Below are positions 36,244 to 50,500 of a DNA stretch of 64,000 nt, in pieces. Both the position numbers and the translations under genes were made by a program. The DNA is from Serinus canaria. Lineage: Eukaryota > Chordata > Aves > Passeriformes > Fringillidae. The stretch covers positions 10,679,501 through 10,743,500 of the forward strand of contig NC_066316.1 of assembly GCF_022539315.1 (NCBI RefSeq). Reading direction: 5' to 3'. Numbering within the stretch: the first letter of the stretch is position 1; every line of letters begins with the position of its first letter. The notes beneath the pieces were generated by a model. It did no database searches and was not told the origin of the DNA. It saw nothing but the letters and a program-made list of their open reading frames with translations.

Positions 36244-39200
36244 CAGGGGCAGATTTTCCCTGACACTGATGAGTTCTTGAAGTAGGGTTTTTCACTAAAA
36301 AATATGGTTTCCTCTTCATCACATCAGTTGAATTTTCAAGCTAAAAGTTGAGAAACCTCTCCTAAAAACTCCCCAGGGTTTAGGGACATTTGGCAGAAGA
36401 GATGAGGGAGGGCTAGAAACTAAATCTCCACGCTGTGATTAGCAGATGGAGGTCAGCCATCACTTGATGGATGCCTCCCTTTGCTTTTTCTTAAAAAGAT
36501 ACCATTTTAACAGATTGAAGATGGAAATTTTTCCACTTCCAAATTTACAGTTTTCTATCACGGAAAACTGGTTTTGAAGATGATCAAGACTTTTCCTGAA
36601 ATGGCCTTGGTGTGTTTAGCAAACTTGGAGCATTCTAGCATTCTTTGAGATCTGGAACAAGCTTCCCAGCACCTATGAGAGGAATGATGTGTGATTATGG
36701 ACTTTGCAGACTGCAAGGGACATTTGCTTTGATTGAAGGAATAAAATGAGCTTTAAAATATAATTTTGTGGGCAGCAGGATGTGGTTTGATTTTTACAGG
36801 CAAAATTTGAGGAGAGTGGTGAAAGAAAGCTGTTCAATTCCATCAGTTCTGCTACACTTTTTCCCAAAACACTTTTCAAAGCAGCTTAATCAAGATACTA
36901 AGGAGTGTAGAGTCTTGGGTAAGCTTTTGCAGGCATTCTGATATAAAATTCAGCTGAATTAGGTATTTATTGGGTCAAGACTTAAGAAGGATAGTGAGTA
37001 TTGGCATCTTTGGTCGATTTAAATCCAAACCATATTTTACTTCATATATATTGCACGTATACAAAGTAAATTGATTACTCCTTACTGAACCCAAATTATC
37101 CTGAAGGTTTGGTGGTTGAAGGAGAAATTGAAAAGCAATGCTTTCTTGACAAACTAGTGGAGGTAGCTGTTGTTTTAAAACACTTTGAAGAGATACAAAC
37201 CCTCTAAACTATAGAGAAGGGAGAGACCAGTTTTCAACTGTTAGAAAAGAGCGTTCCCTTAAAAAATGCTTCCCTAAATTTACAAGAATGAACATTAAAT
37301 TTTATCTCAATTTTAGAGCTTTTGGATCTTCCTAATTCTACACATGTGACTAATCCAGGTGACTTAATTGGGTCTACTCATGTACTTGGAATCACATGTA
37401 TGTAAGGGTTGGTTGATTAACTTCGTGGTGAATCTATGGAGGAATCAGGTCCCATTCATCTTATGCCAGAGGCAGTTTGCAATTTTTTTGATGTTAAATA
37501 TTTATATTGATGTTGGTCTTTTTTTTTTTTAATATTATGTTGAATTTGAAAAAGGAATTAATAGATTATTAGCTCATTGCCTTCATTGATTACAGTTGCA
37601 GAGCACTTTTCAGGACATCAAATACTCTGTACATCAAATGTACTCTGGGAGGCTAATTTTCTTATTTAGAACTGACTCATTCTGCAAAAAAGAGGGGGTT
37701 TCTTTTAGAACTCTCTCTGGAAGTAGCCATTTACCTCTTGACACTTACCTCATAATAAGATTTTTTTAATAAAGTGTAATATAGTATTCCCAATGACTGC
37801 CACAAACTGTATAAAAATATTTTTAAAGTACCTAAAATAATCTATTAACATATTTTTCTTTTTTATTTTCTCTTATCCCTTAAATGTTTACTCAGAATCA
37901 TATTTTAACCCATATACCTAATATACCTTGACACATTTAATATTCCCTAGATTGTTTTCATCAGAATTATTGACAGTTTCTCCACCCTAACCAAGCTGAC
38001 CTACTGATACTGAGCACACCACTGCAACTCATTTAGGCTATTGAAACAGTCCTTGGAATGTCAATTATTCTGTACACAGATAAAAAGAAATTGGCAGTTT
38101 AAAATCTATTAATACTCCTTCAATTCTAAAACTGGAGCAACAATCTGCCGTGCCTTGTAACAAAAGGAAAGGAACCATTTATTCCCTAAAATTAAGTACA
38201 TGGGGGGAAAGGTGGTGGATAAGTGTGCATCATTGTACAAATGTGAATTTTTCTATTTTTAGCAAGGCCAGTATTATATTAAACCATTTACAACCTACAA
38301 TAGTCTATGCTACATGCTGACATCCTTTTTGAAAGCAAAAACTGGTTTAAGATCTAAATTATTTTGTTATCAAGACAAAGTGCAAGAACATCTTCCAACA
38401 TTTAGCACCTGTATGCAATTATTACTAAAAAAACTGTCATTGTGTATTTGCCAAGTGAATTTTATTTAAATTAGTCTCAATGAAGCATCTCATCCACCTG
38501 AGAAAATTGTACATCCATATTCTTGAAATACAGCTAAAGAAGTTTAAATTTGTCCTTTGAACTTTGCATAAATGAGAATGAGACTCATATATGCCTCCAT
38601 GTATCCTCAGCATCTACATATACATCTGTGTATGCCATTATTAACTTGCATTTATCATAATTATATTTGCAAAATAACCAATTTTAACATTTTATATGGA
38701 ATGCTCTTCAGGTCATTTAACCATGGAATGGTAAATCCATTGAAAATCACTTAACCTTGGTAAAATATAAGTAAAGGACCTAAGCAGAGCTGAAAGTAAT
38801 TTGCCATAGAATCTTCTGAAGGTATATACATTTGTATATTAAAAATACATAGAACAGAAAATACATAAAAGCTAACACAGAAATTATTTTTACAACAGTG
38901 TTCGACACATATGTAATTACTATTTATATGAAGAGGCATAGGCTGAAAATAATGTCAGCTAATGGATATCCATCTCTTTCACTACTGTCTCACAATGAGC
39001 CCCATCACAGCTCATTATTTTCATCCTAATTGCCAGATAGTGGAGAGTTAAGACTTCATCCTTTTGTCACTTTATTGCTGGTTACTGGAACACTGCCTAG
39101 GAATAAGAACATCAAATTCGAGATGTTATCCTAACTTAGGCACAGCTGAGGTTAGAATTGCACCCAGAAGTAGGTCATGGGAGACAGGGACCTTTTGCAC

Positions 39201-39766
39201 ATCTTATACATAAAATTATATCAGAGCACAGAGAGCCTGCTATTCCATCTAAAACTCCCAGAGCCAGGTTCCCTGCTGTAATGAATAATGACTGAAGTTA
39301 AAGGGGGGAAATGCACACACACACTTAAGGTTATCTACAATTTTGGCAGTTACTTGTTTTGAAGATGAGATGTACTGGTCAAGGTGTTTTTCCTGACTCA
39401 TACAGCAAGTGCTTAACTTAAGCCTTCAGTAAAAAGTGTGATTAATGTTTGAAGGCCTTTCTGACAAAATATAACAAGGTCAGTTACCAAGTACACGGTT
39501 TAGGATGTGACATTTGATTCAGACCTTTAAATTGCCTTGTCAGGAACAGAATGTCTATAAAATAATATCAACAACATCCCTTAAGAATTTCTTTAAAATC
39601 TTACAATAGTGACATTATTTTAAAACTTTGCTTACAGAACATCAAGGCATGGAGACTGCATCTTTGCTGAGAATGGTGCTCCCAAATGAGTAAAAGAACA
39701 CATCCTTAAGGTTCAGAATTAAATAGTTTCCCCTCTAGCAATACAGCAGGTAAAAGAACTTCACAT
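36244..39766. other. Non-coding stretch
   Basis: AT-rich unique sequence with no gene or element recognised. It ends at the family B LTR. Confidence 0.6.
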
Positions 39767-39772
39767 GGAAGG

Positions 39773-40085
39773 GGTTGTTATCTTATTGCAGGGGTTCCAC
39801 ACTGTTTTCTCCTTATCACAAAAGTTTCACACCTTCTTGGTGTTTCTCATGGGCAGCTCCTCAGAGCACTGACTCTTTCTTCTCACAAAGGAGCCAACTG
39901 ACTCCAGTGCCCTTCTCAACCAGCCATCCCAGTCTTTTATAGCCCTCTTCTTCTCCTTGGTTACAGCTGTGGCCTGGTAAAGTCAGGGCTGCTCCTAATC
40001 TTTGATAATTGGCCCAGCTGCAACTCCTTAGGGGTAAGGTTACTTTCCACACTATATTTATTTTCTTATATTCTATCCCCCTAGA
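39773..40085 (-). mobile_element. Solo LTR (family B, copy 2)
   Basis: About 313 bp aligns with the nested LTR at 15550-15852, including the AGTTTCACACCTTCTTGG block, CATGGGCAGCTCCTCAGAGC, ACAGCTGTGGCC and TTATTTTCTTATATTCTATCC. GGAAGG occurs on both sides (39767-39772 and 40086-40091), a likely 6-bp target duplication. The LTR proper may begin at TGTTATC (39776), which leaves three bases unexplained. On the minus strand there is a TATAAAAGACTGGG block, a plausible LTR promoter TATA box, and a CAATAAG near the far end. No internal retroviral sequence is present. Confidence 0.75.
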
Positions 40086-40991
40086 GGAAGGAGCCATGCC
40101 ACTTATCATTCTGAAACCCTTCTCCCAAGGTTGGAACCTTTGTCATTGCTAAATGCTGAGGGGAAAGTTCTAACCTTAATGAGACAACAGAAAGGGGATC
40201 ACAGCAGAAGTTCTCTCTTCCAGCTTGCCCTGTTAAAAGATTTCTAGTACTGCTATGGAAATCATTTAAAAGTGTAAGATAGTGCAGATCATTGACTGCT
40301 CTGAGTGGGCTATAAAGAAAGATCCACTGAATGAAATGCTACTCTGTCATGTTGGTAAAGATCAGCATGGATCAGTATCAGTGTCTCTTCAAACCATTTT
40401 TATACATGTTTTAGTCACATTAAAAGCTACTGTTTGAAAGCATTTGTATTTTGTAAAATTTACTGCTAGCCAGTCCACCTAATAATAACCACTTATTTGG
40501 TCATTTTTGTTGTTTCCCCTTGGTTCACCAGCTGCTGCTTTTTATTACATACTGTTAGCATCACTTTCATTTCCACCACAGGTTACCATTACTCTTTACT
40601 GGGTAACCCAAGCCAGGAGCTGGTAACCTTCTCATTATAAAATCACAGGATAACTAGACAGACATCAAATCAGAATAGCAATTATCTACATTTATGCACC
40701 AGTAATTTCAAAAATTATGAGATCTTTTCCTTTAATGCTTGTCATGTTGAAGCAGTTGTTGAAACCTCAAGGATTTTTCTGTGATGTTATATGCAGCAGT
40801 GCATAATATTTCTGCTCTTTCTTATCTTTAGGGGTATTAAAAAGCAGTGAGAAATAAAGTGATTTGGCAACTTTCTAATCATTAAACAGTTGTATCAATA
40901 TCAAGGAGACAAAAAAGTATTTTCCTAATTCTTAACCTTATTTCAAAAATATTATGTCAGAATAAAAGTTGTCTTATCAGAAAAATGTCAT

Positions 40992-41095
40992 GGGGATTTT
41001 TTGGTTGGTTTTATATTTTGGTTTGGAGGTTTTTTTTCTGTTTGTTTGGTTTTAGTTTTTTTTTTTTTGGGTTTGGGCTTTTTTTGGGGTTGGGA
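40992..41095 (+). repeat. T/G-rich tract with a possible G-quadruplex
   Basis: The tract is a mix of T runs and GG, GGG and GGGG runs. At 41069-41094 four G-runs of three or more are separated by loops of 3, 8 and 2 bases, close to the canonical intramolecular G-quadruplex pattern. It may be an interrupted homopolymer. Similar tracts occur at 10403-10447 and, as the complement, at 51507-51557. Confidence 0.7.
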
Positions 41096-42294
41096 ATTTA
41101 ATGAAGACATTGAAAGAAACCTTTGAAAGCCCCATCATTTTAATGAGATTGACTCAAAACAATAGTTAACAAAACCCAGGTTTGGGTGAGTTGTGAAATT
41201 TTATTTTTATTAGTAATTTCTCTCTTCTCCTTACTATTATATATTTATATCTCTCTTAATAGTGTGCTGTTGCAAGGGTCCTTCCTTTCTCCCAATTGCT
41301 CAGTTTGTCATCAGCCTCCCTAGATGCTCCTGCATCCCACAGTATGCACCTTTCACCAGCTGGTTGGACTTTTCCCTTTATGTTTTACCTGTTTAGGGGG
41401 CTGGGATAAGGCAAATTCCAAATATGGATCCTGTAAGTGGAAAGCCAGCTTGGAAACTGGACACCAAAGCTTCTAATTTGGACTGTATATAAAAGTAGTT
41501 GTTGTCCCAGAAGAGTCAGGCCTAAAAATTTGCTTTTAACAGATGAAGACTTGCCTTTAGAAATGACATCTGTACCTCCTGTTGATGCATTTTGGTGAAC
41601 TGATGCTTATCTCAACATCTGGAAAAAAGGTGAAGGAACAAACACACAACCAGGGATGATTTCAGTGTTTTATCCTAGGATACATGCTCATTGAAAATTC
41701 CTTCAAAACTTCTACTGCAGTCACCATGGAGCTTGGCTTCTGAGCTCCTTGAGACATGAGAAGGGCATTCATCAGGAAACTGTGAAAGAAATTATGTAAA
41801 ATTATAACAAAGCACTTTCTTTACAGCAATAATTTGTGAATTTTAGAAAAAAGCAAGGAGGAAAGTTGTAGGCTAGCTGCTTTGCAAAAATAAGAAGGAA
41901 GGGAATTTCTGAGAGCAGAGGATTGGAAATTCAGCTGCCATAGTCCTGATTTTGTCAGAGCAAGACCAATCCCTTTACTGCTACAAAGAGTTGGCCAACA
42001 AATTACATGTAGACTTCTGTAGGAAACAAACAAACAAAAAAAACCAACCTAAAAATTAGTGAATCTAAGGTGAACTTTGAGTTGGGGAAGAAAGAAATGC
42101 TCATATAAGGTTTCAGAGAAGAGCTGAATTTCCACTTAGTTTTTTTTCCCCTCTCCTAATATTGGCATATCTGCTTTGAGACTGCAAGTAGCAGTTCCCA
42201 TGAAACATTCTCAAAGGCCAGGCACCTTTCCTGTAAATCAGAGTGCCTCTATGATCTGGCTAAAAGATAGATTCACAAACATTTACCCTGATGG

Positions 42295-42315
42295 TAAAAG
42301 GTATTTTACCTTTTA
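42295..42315. repeat. Short perfect hairpin
   Basis: Nine-base arms (TAAAAGGTA and its reverse complement) flank a TTT loop. It is isolated in non-coding DNA. Confidence 0.65.
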
Positions 42316-45300
42316 TCCAGCAAGTTGATCTTCCCAGAGTGTGAATGCAAGCAGACAGAAATAATCAGCAGTAATGAAGGCTGGAAACACTGAAGGAGAG
42401 TGTAGAGAGATGGAATTCCAAAAATTCCAACCTAAGCTTGATAGAGGCAGCAGCAGGTTTTCTCTGTTTTTGAAAGGTTTGTGTGGTTTTTAGGGAAAAT
42501 TTCTAAATTGCTTTTCTGTTCCAAGAGCAATTTTTCTTTGGAGTAATCTGCCCTAAATCATCTGCATCTCCCTCTGGGGATGTCCTTCCCAATTTGTACT
42601 CATTAGAGGGTTCAATGAGCCCTCTCTGCCTCCAGATTATGCCATAATTTGGGAATTTTGTACAAAGGATGTTTTAAGAAGGGCTTCTATGCACATGGAT
42701 GTCTAAAAGGATACAGGAGAAAACTGTCTTTTGACAGCTCCCTTTACAAGCCCTCTGACCTTGATTCTGCCATTCCCAGTGATGGCACTGCAGATTTCAC
42801 TACCAGGTTCCTCTTGAGGTCAGCACACCACTGGAGTAAACTTGGCTATACAGGAAAATAAACTGATATTATTTTAAAAGTTAAATTAATCTTCCTGATC
42901 TTTGTGACATGGGTGAAACCTTGAACTTGGTGAAATGTGTGGCTGTTTTCAAACATTTCACTGCAACCAACCATGGCAAAGTTCACCTTCTTGTGCTTTA
43001 GTTCACCTGCCATTCCCACTCTGTCCATGTCCTGATGCGCTGGAAACCTTGTCCTCCTTCACCATCCTCAGCAGCTTCAACTCATTCCAGTCCTGTCACA
43101 ACCCTTATTTTTTTTTTTTTCACCCACACATTGCAGATTTCTAGAGCAATCTCTTTATGGGGAAGCTGCTGAGCACTTTTGGCAGGCTTTTCCCCAGATT
43201 CTCTGAAAATCTCAGCCTCCTGGACTAGTTCCATACTTTGAATGCTCATGTCTGGCCCTGGCCCAAAGAGAGCACATTTGTCAGCTCAGCCAGGACATTA
43301 ATATTCACATTGTGTCCCATCCTTTGCCACTAGCATTTAAGCCTTGAGACTACTGGAAAGATGCCTTGGAGGATGTGAAAGGATATTATTTCCTTCTTTA
43401 AATAGAAGAGAAAAAAAATATTATATTGGAGCTACCAGCACACTCGATTAATTTTTAAAAGCAGAAATCTCTAGGTTATACTAAGAGCCACAACAGCAAA
43501 TATTGCATATGCAGTTGAGAATATTTAATAGCAAGTTTAAGTTACATACCTCCTAAATTATTTGAAATAGACATTTGTGCTGCTCTAAGCATAGGCAGAC
43601 ACACACATAGACTGATGAATAATTGTCTTTCAGAATGACCTGTCCCATTTCTTCTGATGCCTGTCCCTGAATTGATTCAGTTTGATGAGGAGATGAGTAG
43701 AAATTCATCTGCAGGTTTTGTCTTAGATTTATTTTTTGGTTTCAGGTGGAGAAGCCAAAATAGTTTCTCCAGAATCGTAATATTAAATTACACATTAAAT
43801 TCATACTTGAAATATCTCAAGAAGTTCTCAGTGTTGCAGTTAATTCCTTTTCTTGATTTCTCTTCTCTGCTTGCTTGAAATTATTTTTTCTTACATGAAA
43901 ATGCTGCAAAAAATGTTGTATGACACGTTATATATTTATGGGACAAGCAAACACACCTACAAAGTGTGAAATGCAGCATTAACACCTTTAAACCAACATT
44001 ATCTCTGCCACAGATAATTTTTTCAAAAAAATATAAATTTCTTGCATGTGCATAACCTCTTATTTTATGAGATGCTTTAGAAATATTTTAATATTTTCAT
44101 TCTTCCCAATTTAAATATTATTAACCTGAAAAACCTTGAAGTAAAATAATGGAAAACATTTCCATTAACTCCATCAGAAATGGATTGATTTGGAATAACA
44201 ACAGAATGCATTTACAATGTGCCTCATCAAAATCCTGAGATATTGCATAGTACATTTCTGTAGTTATAAACAAAATTTTGCTCATATCCAACCACACAAC
44301 TTGACTATTATTCTAGGAGATGTGGCAAACTATTCTCAAAGTAGATTTCCATTTTGCTTTTAGATAATTATAAAGGATACAAGATTGATTTTATTTTTTT
44401 TTGTAACGGATTGTATATATTTAATGTTATAAATGAATATGGACCTAAGGAATGATCCAGGACATCTGAATCTGGTGCAACATTTTTCAGCCTTCCAGGA
44501 AAAATATGGCTGTTGCTAAAGTAGTAATTCCTTGTTTAGATGGCAAAGTGCTTTGCAGAATAAGGGAACCCAGTAATGGCTTCCAATAGAAATGAGAAGG
44601 TTCTGTTAACATTGCTGGAAATTAGACTGGATCACAAGAATCATTGCAGTACCTGGTAATTGTAGCTTCTCTTTCCTAATAAAAGCCAGTGATCTTTTAG
44701 AGTGTAGCAAAGAAGAAAAAAATTCGTTGTATGCAAAAATGGATTGTTCTAAAATGCTACAGTCTTCCAGGGGTTTCTTATTTATAGATTTTTTTTCTCT
44801 AAAAAGGGTTATTCATCACTTAATATCTTGCCACTTTACATGAATATGTAGATTTATTCTCAGAAGACCTCTAAAATATGGAACAAATTAATTCAGTGTT
44901 ACAAGGTGACAAACTGTGGCTGAGGAAGTCACATGGGAAGCTTGTGGAAGAATCAGAAACTGGATTTACAGGAGAATCAAATTCCATTAAAAAACATGCT
45001 TCAATATGTTCCACATTTTTTAGAATAGGGGAAAAAACACTCTGCTAAATATTTAACATAAAATCATAAATCACATTTAAACCACAAAGGATACTTTATG
45101 GTGTGCTTCTTACAGAAAACAGAAAGTTTTCCAGTTGGTATTTTTTTTTCCACATTGAGGGGAAAAACAGAAATAAAAATAACAACAACAAAACCAACCC
45201 AAAACCTAATCAGACTTCCTGTAAAAATCAAAGCAGCTAGAACAGTCACAGTAGTTTTCAATCCTCAGCCTGCAAGTAATAGGTTTTCACCTCCTCTCCT

Positions 45301-48300
45301 AGTTTTATTAGAGTTGATTCCATTTTCTTGTCAAAATGGATATCCACTTTTGAAAAAGCAGGCTTTGTTTGCTTTAGGCTCTGTGCAAGGAAAGTAACAT
45401 CCCTCCAGAAGCTTTATCATACAGTCAAAGCTGATGACCTACTACAATAATCTTGAGATGAAAATGAAATATCACCTTGTGAAGTCTTGTGGGACTCCAC
45501 CTTTCCTGTAATGCAATAACTCTCTGAATGAGATGGATCCCCTGAAGATGAGCATATCTCCCCTGAGTTCCAAGGACCTGTGTCAGTGTACAGAAAATAC
45601 AAATTCACACTCTTTGACTTTTTTATATCAGGAAGAAATTTAATGAATTTTCTAATGAACATCCTTCTTGGCAATTGCAAACCCTCTGCAAATGGTTCTC
45701 TTTGTTTCAAATGTATCTTTAACTGAAAAATTCTCTCTTTCAATGTTGGTGCTCTGTCTGTCTTTACAAACCAAAAACTATTTAAAGTCAGGAATGTTTG
45801 GAAATTTTTCAGGAAGCAATCTCCATTGCTGCCAAATTAAATCTGCAGACATTCTATTCCATATTCCATCAGTGAAAGCACTTGCAAATGTACCCCAAGA
45901 AATGCAGGGCCTTTTGCACTGAGTTTTGATATAAACTAGAAAACTACACCCTTCTTGGACATGGGGAAAGCAGGTAGAGCCTAGGCTCTAAAATGAGGAG
46001 AAGTCATTGAATTCCAAGCAGACATCAACCTCCAAAACATGGCAATTTTCAAAGTATTTCTCACTTTAGGCACAGGCTGCTGTTAGAAAAAGACCTTAGT
46101 TTCTCTTAAAGACATTTTACTTGTGGCTTTAGAGGAATCTGCAAGTGCATCAAATGTAAGATAAAGCACATAAACATCTACCCTATGAACCACAACCCCC
46201 TCACTCCTCTCCAGAAGTAAACCTTTTGCGTGTTGGAAAACAAAGTATTCTGCTCAGTTAGGGTGTCAGGCTTGATTTCAGTGAAGCAAAATTAAGCTAT
46301 AGAAAGTTTTTAAAATGGCTAACTTGAACTTCTGGAACAAACAAACTCCCCATTGCTCTGATTCCATTATGAAAACACCTCTCTTGCTCCTAAACAGACG
46401 ATTTTGGTACAAACAATGCAACAAATGGCAAATGTGGATGATGCAACAAGGATAAATTTTTTGTCTTTAACTTCCTTCCTGCCAAATGCTGGGTGGCACC
46501 AATCAGTGGGTGCTTTTGCCTGGTAACCACATAAGGTCCTGGTTATTCCACTTGTTTGTGCTTGGCAGGAAAAGTGGGACACTGAAGCCTTTGACCCAGG
46601 GACTAGCAAGCACACACATGCATAACAAGGGAGGCAATTACAGATGTGCTGTCATTGCACTTCCAGTGAACTCCTGGAACATTTGTAAACAATTCTCTGA
46701 GGCAACCAAAGGCCTTTGGAAACTAAAAATTATAGACCAGTTTAACAATCCATTTAGCAGCAGAGTGAGTAGTTTAATTGCATTTCAATCCTCTAATTCA
46801 AATGTAAATTAACATACAGATAGCATATTCCAGAGACACAGATGCAAGTGATTTGCATGTTTGGTTCTGTTTGTACCATAGTTGAATATAACACAAGTTT
46901 AACAAAATAAATTATCTACCTGGCTAAGAAAATAAATATTGATTAAACCATAATTCCTGAAAATAAATGTATCTCATAAAAATTAAATCCAAACACATAG
47001 GAAAAAATAAAGAAAACAAAACAGAACAAGAACTGAAATCTACCAATTTTTTATCTCAGAAAGATCAGAAACATCACAGAATAAACTTGGAATCATTGGT
47101 TTCCCACCTGCCAGGCAGAAGTAGGAAGCATATCTGGTATGAGCTGCTGACAGAACCTGATATGGTCACAAAGTTTCACTGTTATTTCCCACAAAACAAA
47201 GCTAAGCTAAGCAGTTTTACCAGTGATGAAGTCTGTTCTGAGAGCAGAATAAGTATTTTACATTATGGTATTTTAAAAGTACACCCATGGAGGTGATATT
47301 TTGCTGTTGTTGTTAATGCTCAAAAACTGAGAAACCTCTCATCCTTGGAAAAATCCCATTGTGATGTTATCCCAACCTGTTAGTAATACAATCACAAAAG
47401 TATTCAGAATGCTGCTTCTTCTTCCAGTGAGAAAGCTGATGGCAGTACAAAAATGGGTGTCAGAAAAACAACCCTAGTGAGGAAGTGACCTCTTTGGAGT
47501 GATGAACATTTTCAACAGATCCCTGCCACTTCCCAGGCAAAGCCTTCATTGACTAAAAACTCAGAACAAGAACACTGAATTTGCTCAAAAAGCAGGTAGA
47601 AAATTTTGTTATGGGAACTAAAAAGGGTGTAACTCTAAGCAAGGGATTCTTTTCCTCAGTCCTCAAAATTTTGTTGAAGTTTCTTCAAATTAAACAGGGA
47701 GATGCAGTAATAAGGCATATTTTTGCATTCAAAGGGTGACTTTTGTCCAGATATGACTATAAATATGGCATATTAATATGTTTTCAAGGAAAACATAACA
47801 ATCCAAACAGAACACTTCCTCAGAATAAACATTGCTTGTCCCAGAGATGTACATTATTTTGAAATTCTTTATTCCATGTTAAGGTGTTATGGTCTCAAGC
47901 AGAAAAAAAGAAAACCCTAGAAAGAATTTACAAATAATCTAAACTGTGTTTTATTCTTTTGATAACTATATTGAATTATCCTGTGCACTTAAATTTTTAA
48001 AAAATATATTTACACCATGAAGCTCAGTGACATAAGTTCAAATTGTCCATGCTATCCAAAATCAATGCATGTAACAATTCTTTCCTGCAGGTTGGTGCCT
48101 GATTCATGCCAAGCAGCTTGTCTGCATATGAAAAGACTGACCTTTGAGAAAAGGAAGAGAGAATCAAATATTAAAAAAATAGAGGGTTTTTTTATCCTAC
48201 ATGGTGGTTCTTGCAATGGAGGTTGCTTATAAAAATCTAATTTAATATTTGAAAGATAAGATTTCTCAGGGAGAAGGTCCAAGAAAATAATTGGGTTTTT

Positions 48301-50500
48301 TCACTGGTGTTTATATTCTTTGCTAAAGGAAAAATGCATTTCTCTCTTTCCTTCGTACATCAAGAACCTTGGATAAGTCAGTTTCCACTTTGAAACAAAA
48401 CAAAGAAGAACAGAATTGATTCCCTCATGTTTTTAACAAGTATCAGCTTCCAAGGGCTAAGAAACCATTAATTTTATGTAGTCAACATCATCATAAAGAT
48501 ATTAAAGAGAAACAACTTGTTGAGTTTTTCAGAGTATCATCAAGAATTATCCAACAGAAAACAATAATAAGAATTGAATAAAAATTAGGATTGCCTATAA
48601 ATCTATCACATTTTTAAAAATTTATTTGCTCTGAGATTATTTGAAGATATTGAAATATATATCAACTTATCTAATAAAATATTTTGTAAGGAAACATCAA
48701 ACAACATAGGCTACTTTAACATGCTTGGTATTGAAACAAATTATACTGGGTTGGGATTTTTACTTTTGGGCAGAATACTTAAATGAAAATTTCAGTGAGT
48801 AAGCTATTAAACTTTATAAAACTAGGTGAAAAGGACAGCAAAGCTGATTAACTCCTTGAAATGTGAATGAATGGGAAGGAGCTCAGTTGAAAATAAAAAC
48901 CTTTATTTTACTTGCCCTGTGAAATCATTGTTACTAATAGGTGTCATCTTGGATGGCACAGTAAAGAAGCTGTCTTTTAAAAAGTTCTTTTTTTCCCCAT
49001 GTTCTTCTTGCCTTTATTTTGAATCACATCTTTAGTAACACACTTTGCTTGCAGCCCCTTTTCCTTATCAGCCAGTGGTGCCCACAAACATCTCAGTTCT
49101 CACTCCATTGCTGCTGACTTTGCCACAGTTTATGGATCTCTCCTCTCCTCACAAAATCTTTGTAGCTCTGCATTTCATGTGTTGGATGAGATGGATCAAA
49201 GTAACTTCACCAGCTACTTCATAACACAAACTGACACAGGATCATAGAAGGAAGCCTCTCATAGCAAAATCCTTATTGACAGAAGCAGCAAAAGGTGAAT
49301 TCCTGCTCTTGATATTCAACGGTTTTAGAGCATAAGGAGCCAATTTATTTGCTGTGTAATAAACCTGCTTCTCTTGGAACAGTGCCTTTAAGGAAAAAAA
49401 AAAAACAACAAAACTGCTTCAAAATTCTAAGAGGAAAATTCAGACAAGTTGGGTGATCAACCTCATGTTTATTACTTTAGTGAAAAACAAAGAGCATATG
49501 AGCTATCACTGAGCTCATTGCACTCACAGGTCACACGTTCAGGCACAGACACAGAGATGACAAATTGTTTCACCTCAGATGAACGGCTGTATCCTCCCAG
49601 CAGATAAAGAGCCAAAATTTGACAACAGCCCAAGCTCCTCTTGAATAAATGAAAGAAAATCTGCTTAGTCAAAGTTTAAAAGAAAGGATCTTCTCTTGTA
49701 TGAAAAGGTGAAACTAACAAGGATGATGTTTGAGCTGGGACAACTTTCTCAGGATTAGTGTCTCTTGAATTTTTCATTATTTTAGCAGAAAAGAATAAAT
49801 GTCAGTAGTCACTACAAAAGAGGATTGGACGAAATCTTCCTCAATGAGATGTGTCCCTGTTGTTTCTCTTCCATAGGGTGTTTTTAATCTTCAAAGTTAA
49901 CTATTTGATATATTTCATAATAACAATTTATTTAAAATGGCCACACAAGTATAAACAATGCTCTGTTATTTGCAGAACTGTCTGCTTTCCCAAACTGCTG
50001 CTATTGCACCCAGGATTGATTTACAGACATAGGAGCACTGCCAAAACAGACTTTGTACCACTCTGCTACCCTGTTTCAACTGGAGCATTCATAAACAGAA
50101 AGAAATTATGTAGATAGAAAATTACACTTCTTTTAGACAAGAAAAGGCTTGCAAACTCGAAATTTATTTGTGTTTGAAAAGGTATTTGTGAAGGAATGAA
50201 ATTTTATGCTCAGCAAAAAGCTACACAACAAGAAAATTAGGAATATGACAGAAACAATAGAAGCCAACAAATAATTTTAAGTGCAAAACTCTCTGTCATT
50301 TACTTCACAACATGCAAGTTGAACAGTTTTACATGTTACTAATAGAGCAATTGATGTAAATATGTGAAAAGGGTTCAGTGTCAGGATAGGTGTGAAATGC
50401 ATTTCAAGATAAGAAAATAAACCTTAGAGAGATTGCTTTTTTCTGTTATTTGTCACCAGACTTCCCACTAAGAAAATTTCTATTCCTGCTTTGAAAAGGA

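Larger units (their letters stand above)
40092..50500. other. Long non-coding stretch
   Basis: No gene is supported in about 10.4 kb. It contains the T/G tract at 40992-41095 and a small hairpin at 42295-42315. Open frames reach only about 109 codons and overlap on opposite strands. I recognise no RNA gene or complete transposon. Confidence 0.55.

Noticed and set aside
39301..39330. Short ACACAC run considered as a microsatellite
   Set aside because: It has only about five units, too short to list as a repeat.
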